The translations under genes and the position numbers were made by a program. A stretch of DNA of 54,419 nucleotides from Lautropia mirabilis (GTDB taxonomy: Bacteria; Pseudomonadota; Gammaproteobacteria; Burkholderiales; Burkholderiaceae_B): contig CAMCOS010000014.1 of assembly GCA_945876565.1 (NCBI GenBank), forward strand, positions 1 to 54,419, written 5' to 3'. Every line of letters starts with the position of its first letter. Position 1 is the stretch's first letter. The notes below the pieces were generated by a model. It saw only the letters and a program-made list of their open reading frames with translations, had not been told where the DNA came from and ran no database searches. Below are positions 18,718 to 27,852 of the stretch, piece by piece.

Positions 18718-19215
18718 CTACGCACGCAACACACGCTCGCCACGGCCCACACCACACGCACCCGTGCGAACGGTCTCAAGGATCGCCGTTCGGTCAATCG
18801 CATCGATAAATGCCTGCAACTTTTGCTGGTGACCTGTCAGCTCAATGGTGTAAGTCTTGTCCGTGACATCCACAATATGACCACGGAAAATATCTGCCAT
18901 GCGTTTAATTTCCTCGCGCTCCTTACCCACGGCTCGCACTTTAATAAGCATCAACTCACGCTCAATGTGCGGACCATCGGTCAGGTCGACCACCTTGACG
19001 ACTTCGATCAAGCGATTCAAATGCTTGGTGATTTGCTCAAGCACCGCATCCGATCCTGCCGTGGTCACGGTCAGTCGTGATAGCGTTGGATCTTCCGTGG
19101 GTGCAACCGACAGGGTTTCAATGTTGTAGCCCCTAGCCGAAAACAGCCCCACCACCCGAGACAGCGCACCTGGCTCGTTTTCCATGAGAACTGAGATTAC
19201 ATGTTTCATCTTCAT
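18718..19215 (-). CDS. ilvH: Acetolactate synthase small (regulatory) subunit
   Basis: The protein has 165 residues with an N-terminal ACT domain ('HVISVLMENEPGALSRVVGLFSARGYNIETLSVAPTED'), the valine-binding feedback site, and the conserved second half ('ELMLIKVRAVGKEREEIKRMADIFRGHIVDVT'). It activates IlvI and makes it valine-sensitive. It begins 4 nt after the ilvI stop, so the two subunits are cotranslated. Confidence 0.96.
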   Translation of the reverse strand: MKMKHVISVLMENEPGALSRVVGLFSARGYNIETLSVAPTEDPTLSRLTVTTAGSDAVLEQITKHLNRLIEVVKVVDLTDGPHIERELMLIKVRAVGKEREEIKRMADIFRGHIVDVTDKTYTIELTGHQQKLQAFIDAIDRTAILETVRTGACGVGRGERVLRA

Positions 19216-19219
19216 CTCC

Positions 19220-20938
19220 TCACAGATCTTCCGAGCCCAACAACATTTCAGTCAGCCCTTTGCCCGCTTTGACCATTGGCCACACGTTCTCAGACTGATC
19301 TGTAATGAAGTCGAGGAATACCAGACGATCCTTCAAATCAAATGCTTCTTTGAGCGCACCCTCGACGTCAGAAGGCTTCTCAATGCGCATGGCGACGTGG
19401 CCATACGCTTCAACCAAGCCTTTAAAGTCTGGCAATGCGTCCATGTAGGACTCGGAGTAGCGCGATCCGTAATCAATCTGCTGCCACTGGCGCACCATAC
19501 CGAGGTAACGGTTATTCAAGCAAATAATCTTCGGCGTTAAGCGATACTGCTTACAGGTCGATAACTCCTGAATATTCATCTGAATGGAACCTTCGCCCGT
19601 GATGCAAGCCACCGTGGCATCCGGGTTAGCCATTTGCACGCCCATGGCATAGGGCAAACCCACACCCATGGTGCCAAGACCACCCGAGTTGATCCAGCGG
19701 CGCGGCTTGTCAAAGCCATAGTACTGAGCTGCCCACATCTGGTGCTGACCGACATCCGATGTGATGAAGGCATCACCGCGAGTGACTTCCCACACCTTTT
19801 GCACCACCGACTGAGGCTTGATCACTTCATCTGAGTTGGCATAACTCAAGCAGTTACGGGCGCGCCACGTCTCAACTTGCTCCCACCAGGCAGCCAGCGA
19901 TTTCTGCTGTGCAGCACTGTCTTTGGCAGCCGCTTCGTACTGGGCGATCAGATCTTTGAGCACGTCCTTGACGTTACCCACGATCGGCACGTCGACCTTG
20001 ACACGCTTGGAAATCGACGAAGGATCAATATCCACGTGGATAATCTTTCGTGGATGCTGCGCAAAGTGCTTGGGATTACCAATCACCCGATCATCAAAAC
20101 GCGCGCCAATGGCCAAAAGCACATCGCAGTGCTGCATCGCCATGTTGGCTTCGTATGTGCCGTGCATGCCTGGCATTCCCACGAACTGCCGGTCTGTGCT
20201 CGGGAATGCGCCCAAGCCCATCAGCGTGTTGGTGCAAGGCGCACCAAGCATATGAACCAGTTGAGCCAGCTCCTCAGAAGCATCGGCCAGAATCACGCCA
20301 CCCCCGCTGTACACCATCGGGCGTTCGGCTTGAACCAGCATCTGTATGGCTTTCTTGATTTGGCCCTGGTGCCCTTTGACCACCGGTGCGTAAGAGCGCA
20401 TCACCACCTCACCTTGCGGTGGGGTGTACTTGGTCTTGGCAACAGTAATATCCTTCGGGATATCGACCAGAACGGGGCCGGGGCGGCCTGTGCGCGCGAT
20501 GTAAAACGCGCGCCGGATGGTCTCAGCCAAGTCCTTGATGTCGCGCACCAGGAAGTTGTGCTTCACGCACGGGCGTGTGATGCCCACGGTGTCGCATTCC
20601 TGAAATGCATCTTCGCCAATGGCATGAGTGGGCACCTGCCCACTGAGGATCACCATCGGAATCGAATCCATGTAGGCCGTTGCGATACCAGTCACCGCAT
20701 TGGTCACACCTGGACCGCTGGTCACCAGCGCGACCCCGACCTTCTGAGACGAACGGGCGTAAGCGTCCGCAGCGTGAACAGCAGCTTGTTCGTGGCGAAC
20801 CAAAATATGCTGAAAATTGTCTTGTTTGTAAATGGCGTCGTAGATGTAGAGAACCGCACCGCCTGGATACCCAAAAACGTGTTCAACGCCTTCTTCAGCC
20901 AGACAGCGCACGACGAGGTCGGCACCTGTAATTTCCAT
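19220..20938 (-). CDS. ilvI: Acetolactate synthase large (catalytic) subunit
   Basis: This 572-residue thiamine diphosphate enzyme shows 'VEHVFGYPGGAVLYIYDA' (with the catalytic glutamate downstream in 'RHEQAAVHAADAYAR'), 'GVALVTSGPGVTNAVTGIATAYMDSIPMVILSGQV' and the cofactor motif 'ITGEGSIQMNIQELSTCKQYRLTPKIICLNN'. It condenses two pyruvates to acetolactate, or pyruvate with 2-oxobutyrate, as the first committed step of branched-chain amino acid synthesis. First gene of ilvI-ilvH-ilvC. Gene start preceded by GAAAGGAC. Confidence 0.96.
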   Translation of the reverse strand: MEITGADLVVRCLAEEGVEHVFGYPGGAVLYIYDAIYKQDNFQHILVRHEQAAVHAADAYARSSQKVGVALVTSGPGVTNAVTGIATAYMDSIPMVILSGQVPTHAIGEDAFQECDTVGITRPCVKHNFLVRDIKDLAETIRRAFYIARTGRPGPVLVDIPKDITVAKTKYTPPQGEVVMRSYAPVVKGHQGQIKKAIQMLVQAERPMVYSGGGVILADASEELAQLVHMLGAPCTNTLMGLGAFPSTDRQFVGMPGMHGTYEANMAMQHCDVLLAIGARFDDRVIGNPKHFAQHPRKIIHVDIDPSSISKRVKVDVPIVGNVKDVLKDLIAQYEAAAKDSAAQQKSLAAWWEQVETWRARNCLSYANSDEVIKPQSVVQKVWEVTRGDAFITSDVGQHQMWAAQYYGFDKPRRWINSGGLGTMGVGLPYAMGVQMANPDATVACITGEGSIQMNIQELSTCKQYRLTPKIICLNNRYLGMVRQWQQIDYGSRYSESYMDALPDFKGLVEAYGHVAMRIEKPSDVEGALKEAFDLKDRLVFLDFITDQSENVWPMVKAGKGLTEMLLGSEDL

Positions 20939-21369
20939 GATCGATAAGTCCTTTCAGAACCGGCTTTGCCACATCGACTGCCTAATCGCCTGAGCGAATG
21001 ACCGCCTGAGCGAATGACTGAAACCGCACGGGAATTAACCACATGATCAACGCTTCCAGGCTCACGGAGCCCGTCCACCCAACCACATCGCAACCCTCGC
21101 ACCACTTCATCGACTAGCGCTGCACACGCCCCCACCGGGGCGCTCTGGATTGAAACGGATCTGGCGTCTGCCCGCTTTTGGCGGCGGCGCCAGGCAAGTT
21201 TTAACAGCAAAAACGAAACCGAGTGCTTGACTCAGTCGAATTTACCTCCTGTGTATTCGCCTGTGGACTGAAATACACAAGGGGGGTAATGTAACGTTTT
21301 CTTCACTGCAGCGCAAATTCAGCGAACTTGGCTGCGAGTCCCTTGCCGCTTCTGAACCGAATTTCTCTG
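20939..21369. promoter_or_regulatory. ilv leader and divergent promoter region with a 16-bp tandem duplication
   Basis: The 430 bp between ilvI and the FUSC gene hold no supported gene. CGCCTGAGCGAATGAC is duplicated exactly at 20987-21002 and 21003-21018, just upstream of ilvI. A GC hairpin CGCCCCC/GGGGCG lies near 21131-21146. TGTGTATT (21250-21257) and AATACACA (21272-21279) form an 8-bp inverted repeat, a candidate operator. I did not find a leader peptide rich in Ile, Leu or Val codons, so classical attenuation is not supported. Confidence 0.45.
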
Positions 21370-23544
21370 ATGTCCTCCACTGGCCTGACGCGCGCCCAAA
21401 GATTTCTCTACAGCCACCACTTTATTAGTGGTATCCGTCGTGCGCTCGGCGTTTTGCTGGTTTTTGCATTGGCTTGGGCTTTGCCAGGCTCCCCAAGCCA
21501 AGCCTTGATTGCCGCTCTCGGTGCAGCCTGCGTGGCCCTGATCGATCAACCGGGGCCCTTGCCTTTACGCATCCGCGAAATGCTGGGCGGATTGATACTT
21601 GGCGGTCTGGCCGTGAGTCTGACAGGGCTGGCTTCTCATGACCCAATCTGGCTGCTTGTGAGCGTCGTCAGCCAGACTTTCTTTTTCTCCATGTTTGCAG
21701 TGTATGGCAAGCGTGGGGCCTTGATCGGACTGTCTTGCCTTGTCCTGACTGTACTGACCATGCATTCCGCGTTGACGCCCGATCGCGTTCTTGCGCATGT
21801 CTTGGTGACCCTTGGTGGCGCAGCCACCTACATCGTGTTTAGTATGCTGGCCAGTCGCCCGATGCAGATACGCGAAGAGGAACAAAGCTTGTCTGTAGCA
21901 CTGCTGGCAACGGCAGACTATGTGGCAGCGCGCGCGGAAATGTACGAGGCTGACGCCGACATCGACGAGCGGTATCGCCAGCTGATCGCCTGCCAGGCCA
22001 TCATGAGTGATCAGCATCAGGCCGCGCGCGACATGATTCTAAGACGCACGACCAAGGCCAGCGTCGATCGCTCACCACGTCGCCGCATGGTCTGGAATGT
22101 GTTGATTGACATGGTCAACATGCTCGATCTTTTGGTGGGCACACACACCGACTACACCCTGCTGCAGCGCACCCTTGGAAAGACGGACACCTTGATTTTC
22201 ATGCGCGATGCGCTTCTGAAAATGTCGCTTGAACTCGAGCGAATCGCTTTGGCCGTCACCCGCGAGAAGCACCTGATGCGACGCAACAGCGTCAAGGCCG
22301 AACTGCGAGCACTTGAATATGACATCGAAGTGATGAAGCGCAATGGGTTCGCCGCAGAAAACCACGAGGCTTACTCCCTTTGCGTTCAGATCCTGCGCCG
22401 ACTTCGGCATGTCAATCGCTGTATCGAACGCATGCTCAATCAAACCAGTATGCCTGAGGATGCATTGGCACTCAGTCCTGCGCAACTTGATCGTTCCTTG
22501 TTGGACTTTCTATCGCGGCAGTCCTTTAGCCCAAAGCTTATTTCCAGCAACCTGCGCCTAGACTCGCCTCCATTTCGGTTCTCCTTGCGCGTTGCTCTGG
22601 CGGCTGCCGTGGGACTGACCGTTGGCCTGTCAATTCCACAAATAGGACCCCACGCTTACTGGATTGTGCTGACGATCATCATCATCATGAAGCCCGCGTT
22701 TTCGCTGACCCGCGAACGCAACACCGCCCGTTTGACCGGCACACTGCTTGGGTGCGGGTTGGCCTTTCTGCTGTTCTATGTCACAGATGAGCCAAGGATT
22801 CTCTCCATCACACTTGTGGTGTCACTAATCGCCGGATTTAGCTTCATCTTGGTGAACTACTTGGTGGCCTCAGTGTTTAACACAATGACTGTTTTGATCA
22901 TGATGAACTTTCTGCTGCCACAAACTTTTGGGCTAGTCAGCGAGCGTGCGATTGACACCATCATCGGGTCATTGGTAGCACTTGCATTTAGCTACGTTTT
23001 ACCTTGGTGGGAAGCACGCTCGCTACCATCACTTGCCGAAGCTGCTATCCGAGCCAACGAAACATACCTGCGCACTGGTCTTGATCAACTAAAAGGTCAG
23101 TTAAACCCATCGGTACAACCCAATCAATCAGCCTCAGCCAATGCCTTGCCATTAGCAAGGCGCAACATGACAGTGGCATTTAGTAACTACGCTCAAGCCT
23201 TTTATCGGATGATGGGCGAGCCACCATCGCGTCAACAACATGTTGCTGAATACAATAACCTGTTGATTCAAAACCATGTACTCGCCACTGAAATCGCGAC
23301 AGCGGTTCAGCAACTGCAAGCCCAGCCCGAGCTGCCAATGTCGGCACTGGCGTTTCTAAGCGAGATGGATCTTGCGCTGCAAAAGCGCGATCTAGATCGC
23401 GCCAGTCAGGATGCAAATATTAGCTTGGCAGACCATGCTGGCGCTGACTGGATCTACCCGCTTAAGCAGTTGCAGCGAGCCGTTCAGAGCATTGTGCGCG
23501 AATCGCGATTGCTCAGAGGTCTCGATAGTGAATCCGTGTCATGA
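21370..23544 (+). CDS. FUSC-family inner membrane protein (YccS/YhfK or aromatic acid exporter type)
   Basis: This protein of about 724 residues (ATG 21370; a longer start at 21328 is possible) has two clusters of hydrophobic helices, about residues 20-165 and about 400-550, each followed by a long soluble region. That is the duplicated FUSC architecture shared by YccS, YhfK and AaeB-like efflux proteins. Segments such as 'IPQIGPHAYWIVLTIIIIMKPAFSLTRERNTARLTGTLLGCGLAF' are typical of the second FUSC repeat. Substrate unknown. No membrane-fusion partner gene lies beside it, which favours the YccS-like group. Confidence 0.85.
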   Translation: MSSTGLTRAQRFLYSHHFISGIRRALGVLLVFALAWALPGSPSQALIAALGAACVALIDQPGPLPLRIREMLGGLILGGLAVSLTGLASHDPIWLLVSVVSQTFFFSMFAVYGKRGALIGLSCLVLTVLTMHSALTPDRVLAHVLVTLGGAATYIVFSMLASRPMQIREEEQSLSVALLATADYVAARAEMYEADADIDERYRQLIACQAIMSDQHQAARDMILRRTTKASVDRSPRRRMVWNVLIDMVNMLDLLVGTHTDYTLLQRTLGKTDTLIFMRDALLKMSLELERIALAVTREKHLMRRNSVKAELRALEYDIEVMKRNGFAAENHEAYSLCVQILRRLRHVNRCIERMLNQTSMPEDALALSPAQLDRSLLDFLSRQSFSPKLISSNLRLDSPPFRFSLRVALAAAVGLTVGLSIPQIGPHAYWIVLTIIIIMKPAFSLTRERNTARLTGTLLGCGLAFLLFYVTDEPRILSITLVVSLIAGFSFILVNYLVASVFNTMTVLIMMNFLLPQTFGLVSERAIDTIIGSLVALAFSYVLPWWEARSLPSLAEAAIRANETYLRTGLDQLKGQLNPSVQPNQSASANALPLARRNMTVAFSNYAQAFYRMMGEPPSRQQHVAEYNNLLIQNHVLATEIATAVQQLQAQPELPMSALAFLSEMDLALQKRDLDRASQDANISLADHAGADWIYPLKQLQRAVQSIVRESRLLRGLDSESVS

Positions 23545-23634
23545 GCGCATGTCATAAAAATGGTTGAACATTTCAACGAGATACGCTTATTCTGCAGTCG
23601 ACGTCATTTTCATCACCTCAATTAGGAGTTTCTC

Positions 23635-24381
23635 TTGAAAATCGCTGATATTCGGGCAAATGCCTACTCAATGCCATTCGTGAACCCGTCCTTTCCCAAG
23701 GGGCCCTATCACTTTGTGAATCGCGAATTTTTCATCATCTCCTATCGTACCGATGAGAAAATTCTGCGCGAGATGGTGCCCGAGCCCCTCAAAATTGAAG
23801 ACCCCATCGTCAGCTACGAATTCATTCGCATGCCTGACTCCTCAGGCTTTGGTGATTACACCGAGACCGGGCAAGTGATTTCGGTCGTGGACGAACAAGG
23901 CCGCAAAGGTGGCTACACCCACATGATGTATCTGGACGATGAGGCGCCAATCGCAGGTGGTCGAGAACTCTGGGGTTTTCCCAAGAAGCTGGCTAATCCG
24001 AAGCTCGCCGTCCATTCAGACACCTTGGTTGGCACACTTGACTACGGTCCGATCCGTGTGGCCACCGGCACCATGGGCTTTAAATACGAACAGCTCGACA
24101 TAGCCGCTGAGCAAAAGAAGCTCGCTGAAACGCCGAACTACCTGCTTAAGATTGTTCCGCACGTCGATGGCACACCGCGGATTTGCGAACTGGTGCGCTA
24201 TTACCTACAAAATGTGACAGTCAAAGGCGCTTGGACTGGCCCCGCTAGCCTGGAGCTGTTCAAACACGCACTCGCACCCGTGGCTGATTTGCCAGTGCTG
24301 GAAATCGTGAGCGCCAAGCACCTGATGGTTGACTTGACGCTGGGTTTGGGCGAAGTAGCTTTCGACTACCTCAAAGCTTAA
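23635..24381 (+). CDS. adc: Acetoacetate decarboxylase
   Basis: This 248-residue protein has the diagnostic active-site segment '[17 protein letters not shown]'; Lys117 corresponds to the Schiff-base lysine (Lys115 of the clostridial enzyme). It also has '[20 protein letters not shown]'. It decarboxylates acetoacetate to acetone and carbon dioxide. It starts at TTG 23635 with TTAGGAG nine bases upstream. Head-to-head terminal proximity to a patatin-like gene is common in Burkholderiales and hints at a role in ketone-body or polyhydroxybutyrate metabolism, an inference from context. Confidence 0.92.
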   Translation: MKIADIRANAYSMPFVNPSFPKGPYHFVNREFFIISYRTDEKILREMVPEPLKIEDPIVSYEFIRMPDSSGFGDYTETGQVISVVDEQGRKGGYTHMMYLDDEAPIAGGRELWGFPKKLANPKLAVHSDTLVGTLDYGPIRVATGTMGFKYEQLDIAAEQKKLAETPNYLLKIVPHVDGTPRICELVRYYLQNVTVKGAWTGPASLELFKHALAPVADLPVLEIVSAKHLMVDLTLGLGEVAFDYLKA

Positions 24382-24409
24382 TTAAAAGCCACGAGGCAAT
24401 CTAACGCGA

Positions 24410-25759
24410 TCAGGATGACCGGCGAGGTTTTGTAGACTTCGCTGGTGTTTTGGAAACCGTTTCAGAGACTGTTTTGGCGGTCACTTTTGAGGCAGTCTTG
24501 GCTGCACGCTTGACCGGTGCTTTTTTAGCACCCGCTGTGTTTGTCGAACCCGCAACAGCGTTCGGATAGAACTGTGCTGACGATGTTCGTTTGCGCGTAT
24601 GCACATCGAAAGACACAAAATTTTCACCTTTTTGCGGCATCTCGAGACATTGAGGATACCGCAGGGTTTCATCCATGTCGTGCAAGCCGGTGCGCCAGTG
24701 CATATTCTTACTCTCGGCACTGAACTGATAGTCCTTGTAGTGACCCTCGGCCATCTTGTTCTGGTAGATCAAATGAATGACGTTAATGCGAGCGCCCGTC
24801 ATGTGGCGCAGCATCGAATCAAACCAAGGGTCAGCCTGCCTGACAGAAGCCGGAATGCGTTCAACGATGTCTTCCAAGACGCGCCGCATGGTCTGAGCCA
24901 TATGCACGGCATTAGTGATGGTTCTCGTGCGGCTTGAATACTGAATATCTTTCAGACGCTCATTAACCTCAAAGATGTCCGTTGGCAACACACCCGCAGA
25001 GCTCCAGAGATCCACCTGAAACACCAGGGTGTCGCGCCGTGGCGTCGAACCAAGCACATACTCTAGAGGAGTATTCGACACGCAGCCGCCGTCCCAGTAG
25101 TACTCGCCATCGATTTCCGTGGCGGGGAAACCAGGCGGCAACGAGCCTGAAGCGATAAAGTGCTTCGGGGTTAGTTTCATCTCGGTCGTATCGAAGTAAA
25201 CAAAGTTTCCGCTCGCCACATTGGTCGCACCGAGTGAAACCCGAGTCTCACCGCTGTTAATTCGATCGAAATCTGCAAAGCGCTCGAGCGTGGCGATGAT
25301 GGGCGTGGTGTCATAAAAGCTTGTGGTGTCCGGTGCACCACCACCGGGCGCCATTGGTCTCGGTATGAAAAACCCTTCCTGACCATTGACCAAAGCCGAC
25401 ATGGCCGCCATCGATCCAAACATCGTGTGGCCAATAGATTCCATCATGTCGCCCCACGGGGACATGTACTGTGCAAACAGATCCCGATGGCCGGCAAGCA
25501 GGGGCGGCATCATCACCGGTGGCATGCAGATGGTCTCCCAAAATTGATGCAAGCGCTCGACTCGCTTTTCTGGCGGGTTACCCGCGATGATGGCGCAATT
25601 GAGAGCACCAATCGAGATGCCAGCCACCCAGTTGGGGTGAATACCCGCATTAGCGAGCCCTTCATACACGCCAGCCTGATACGAGCCTAGAGCACCGCCA
25701 CCTTGTAAAACCAAAGCAACACGTGGGTAATTGGATACATCAAATTTGCGCGAGGCCAT
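24410..25759 (-). CDS. Patatin-like phospholipase with Lys/Ala-rich tail
   Basis: This 449-residue protein has the oxyanion loop 'VLQGGGALGSYQAGVYEGL' (residues 18-35), the nucleophile motif GISIG (Ser49) and the catalytic aspartate in 'YYWDGGCVSNTPLEYVLG'. The last 50 residues are low-complexity Lys/Ala/Thr/Ser with histone-like 'KKAPVKRAAKTASKV' stretches, a tail often found on polyhydroxyalkanoate-granule proteins and suggestive of nucleic acid or granule association. It hydrolyses lipid esters. It starts 16 nt after the yaaA stop, so yaaA and this gene probably form an operon. Confidence 0.9.
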   Translation of the reverse strand: MASRKFDVSNYPRVALVLQGGGALGSYQAGVYEGLANAGIHPNWVAGISIGALNCAIIAGNPPEKRVERLHQFWETICMPPVMMPPLLAGHRDLFAQYMSPWGDMMESIGHTMFGSMAAMSALVNGQEGFFIPRPMAPGGGAPDTTSFYDTTPIIATLERFADFDRINSGETRVSLGATNVASGNFVYFDTTEMKLTPKHFIASGSLPPGFPATEIDGEYYWDGGCVSNTPLEYVLGSTPRRDTLVFQVDLWSSAGVLPTDIFEVNERLKDIQYSSRTRTITNAVHMAQTMRRVLEDIVERIPASVRQADPWFDSMLRHMTGARINVIHLIYQNKMAEGHYKDYQFSAESKNMHWRTGLHDMDETLRYPQCLEMPQKGENFVSFDVHTRKRTSSAQFYPNAVAGSTNTAGAKKAPVKRAAKTASKVTAKTVSETVSKTPAKSTKPRRSS

Positions 25760-25775
25760 TAAAAACTCCTGTCAG

Positions 25776-26549
25776 TCACTGCTCTGGTCGTCTAAAAACC
25801 AACTTGCCTTCAGATGACACTTGTGGGGCAAACGAGTAACCTCCCAGATTGAACCCGATTAATTTGTCAGGCGTATTAAGACGGTTCTCAATGACGTATC
25901 TGGCCATCAGGCCACGGGCTCGTTTGGCATAAAAGCTGACGATCTTGTAGGCGCCCGCTTTTTCATCCTGGAATATGCATTGAACCACGCGCGCATTCAA
26001 AGCGCCAAGATCAACCGACTTGAAATACTCTTCAGAGGCCAGATTGACCACAATGGGCTGCTTGTCCTTGGCCAACCGCTCGTTCAGGTATGGCGCAATT
26101 GTCTCTTTCCAGTAGTCGTAGAGGGTTTTGCCAGCGGGATTGGTGAGCTTGGTGCCCATTTCGAGCCGGTATGGCTGCATCAGGTCGAGCGGGCGCAGCA
26201 CGCCGTACAGGCCACTCAAAATCGCAACATGGTCTTGCGCCCACTTCAGTTGCGCCTCAGACAACGAGGCCGCATCTAGCCCTTCATAGACGTCACCGTT
26301 AAAAGCCAGTAGCGCTGGACGGGCGTTCTTTTGCGTGAACTTTGGACTCCACTCGGCATAGCGCTGAACATTCAACTCGGCCAGTGCACTACTAAGCGAC
26401 ATCAGCTTGGCAACATCGGAAGCACTTTTTTTCTTCAGAACATCGATCAGCCCCTTTGCCTCATCGACAAACAATGGCTCCGTGTGCAGGCCCGTGGCGA
26501 GCGGCGAGTCGTAATCAAGTTTTTTGGCGGGAGACAACAGCAACAGCAT
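25776..26549 (-). CDS. yaaA: Peroxide stress protein YaaA (DUF328)
   Basis: The start at ATG 26549 with AGGAG upstream gives 257 residues, the family length; the in-frame extension to 26615 lacks a ribosome-binding site. Landmarks are 'MLLLLSPAKKLDY', 'PALLAFNGDVYEGLDA', 'HVAILSGLYGVLRPLDLMQPYRLEMGTKL' and 'VSFYAKRARGLMARY'. Family members bind DNA and limit intracellular iron and oxidative damage under peroxide stress. Confidence 0.93.
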   Translation of the reverse strand: MLLLLSPAKKLDYDSPLATGLHTEPLFVDEAKGLIDVLKKKSASDVAKLMSLSSALAELNVQRYAEWSPKFTQKNARPALLAFNGDVYEGLDAASLSEAQLKWAQDHVAILSGLYGVLRPLDLMQPYRLEMGTKLTNPAGKTLYDYWKETIAPYLNERLAKDKQPIVVNLASEEYFKSVDLGALNARVVQCIFQDEKAGAYKIVSFYAKRARGLMARYVIENRLNTPDKLIGFNLGGYSFAPQVSSEGKLVFRRPEQ

Positions 26550-26717
26550 GCCGACAAACTCCTGAGATTCTAAAAATTTGATAAGTTTGAATAACAACAA
26601 CCGATACCATAGCAAACCATGGTGATCTGCGGTAGAAATCAGTGACTTTGAGTAGTGTTTGATTAGAAAGGCAGCAACAAGTCTGTCACAGACTCTGCTA
26701 AGATACCGGGCTCGAGC

Positions 26718-26809
<92 letters not shown>

Positions 26810-26823
26810 GATACAGTAAATAT

Positions 26824-26845
26824 GCGCCTTTCGAGGCGCTTTTTT
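26824..26845 (+). terminator. Terminator downstream of tRNA-Ser
   Basis: GCGCC-TTTCGA-GGCGC is followed by six T residues, 17 nt after the tRNA 3' end. It now belongs to the element's left end and replaces the original tRNA terminator. Confidence 0.8.
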
Positions 26846-26850
26846 ATTTT

Positions 26851-26874
26851 GTATGCCATTCTGTACGCCATTTA
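26851..26874. repeat. Probable integrase arm-type sites, left
   Basis: GTATGCCATTCTGTACGCCATT contains two copies of GTAYGCCATT and closely matches 51624-51645 next to the integrase gene. Such duplicated motifs near both ends of an element are typical arm-binding sites for the integrase or its excisionase. The region 26875-27141 holds no gene. Confidence 0.55.
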
Positions 26875-27141
26875 TTGGGCGGTAGGAATCAATGTTTTGG
26901 AGGCTCTCGGTCTCTTGGAGCCCTAATGATCGTATACGCGCTGAATTAAACGAAGCCGGCCACGGGGGTATCCGGGTGCCTGGACAGCCCCCACCCCCTA
27001 TCGGGGCTATAGCCACGTGTCCCTTGTAAAACTCTTGGGATTTTGGAGGATATACACACCTAAGTAAGTCTTTCTTTCTAAGGGAGTCACATTCACTTTT
27101 AAAGAGCATCACCAAAACAATATGCGTTTAATAAAATACTG

Positions 27142-27170
27142 TTGACAAACGTAGTTTGTTAGACTAAGAT
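27142..27170 (+). promoter_or_regulatory. Strong sigma-70-type promoter with embedded palindrome
   Basis: TTGACA (27142-27147) and TAAGAT (27165-27170) are spaced by 17 bp. The palindrome ACAAAC-GTA-GTTTGT (27145-27159) overlaps the -35 box, a natural position for a repressor. It drives the small gene at 27202. Confidence 0.65.
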
Positions 27171-27201
27171 TGCTTCTGGATCATTCAAAAGGAGCCGAAT
27201 A

Positions 27202-27444
27202 ATGACCACCATTAATTACCGAGACCTTTGTAATAGAGCGATGGCTGCTTATTTCAGGGCGGCCGCAAAGCAGGATGGGGTTCCTATCCAGCCAAGTCCG
27301 CCAGAGCATATAGAGCATGATGGGTTGGACTACATCGTTCTAAGCAATGTCAACGGCATACTCGCTGTATACCGTGTGCGAATCGTCAATGGTGAGCCCG
27401 TGCTAAAGGGGCTGAAACGCTGGCCGAAGGCTCTCGGCTCCTAG
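27202..27444 (+). CDS. Small uncharacterised protein of 80 residues
   Basis: ATG 27202 follows AAAGGAG at good spacing and a near-consensus promoter. The protein starts 'MTTINYRDLCNRAMAAYFRAAAKQ' (amphipathic helix). It then reads 'HDGLDYIVLSNVNGILAVYRVRIVNGEPVLKGLKRWP', which suggests a small beta-sheet fold. Family not recognised. It is the first gene inside the element on the left and is transcribed towards DISARM. Its palindromic operator suggests tight control by an element-encoded regulator. Confidence 0.65.
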   Translation: MTTINYRDLCNRAMAAYFRAAAKQDGVPIQPSPPEHIEHDGLDYIVLSNVNGILAVYRVRIVNGEPVLKGLKRWPKALGS

Positions 27445-27615
27445 GCGTTAAAGATCTCTTTCCCTGCAACACCCCAGCCGGCTAGGGAAATTAAACCCGT
27501 TGATTGAATGTGTAGTTAAGTCCGCCTTCGGGCAAGACAAATTAAAAGCAAAGCCAATGATCTGCCCTGCTTGCCTGTGTTCTGATGCTATGCAGTGCTT
27601 TAATATGTAGCCAAA

Positions 27616-27639
27616 GTTCGAATCCTGACCGCCCCGCCA
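27616..27639 (+). other. tRNA 3'-end fragment (possible old attachment scar)
   Basis: GTTCGAATCCTGACCGCCCCGCCA has the T loop TTCGAAT, the 3' half of a T stem, seven acceptor bases, a discriminator and CCA. No matching 5' half (expected GGGGCGG) lies upstream, so it is only a tRNA tail. Such tails are left by integrases that target tRNA genes. The rest of 27445-27852 contains no gene. Confidence 0.6.
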
Positions 27640-27684
27640 GAACTAGTCCTGCTAACTCGCTCAGTCGGATTGTCAGGCGCTCAG

Positions 27685-27709
27685 AGCCCCGCACCACGCG
27701 GGGCTTTTT
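27685..27709 (+). terminator. Intrinsic terminator after the tRNA fragment
   Basis: AGCCCCGC-ACCAC-GCGGGGCT is followed by a T-run ending at 27709. The form is that commonly seen after tRNA genes, in keeping with the tRNA remnant 45 bp upstream. It points to the right, against the DISARM operon, and may also insulate drmC. Confidence 0.8.
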
Positions 27710-27852
27710 GCTATGGGCTCCTGACTGACCCCATGGCCACCCACCTCCGAAAAGCGTCTCAAACTCCGTTTCGTCTCAGAACCTCCTGACTTTTTGTCCA
27801 CGATACGGCAGGAGGGAGGTCGCGAAAAATCGGGGTTTTGGCGCCGTACTGA

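Noticed and set aside
19877-20947. 356-codon plus-strand frame opposite ilvI
   Set aside because: Antisense shadow of the acetolactate synthase gene, rich in His, Arg and Cys, with no protein-like pattern.
27781-27815. CCTCCTG/CAGGAGG inverted repeat as a DISARM terminator
   Set aside because: Loop of more than 20 nt and no T-run on the minus strand; too weak to call.
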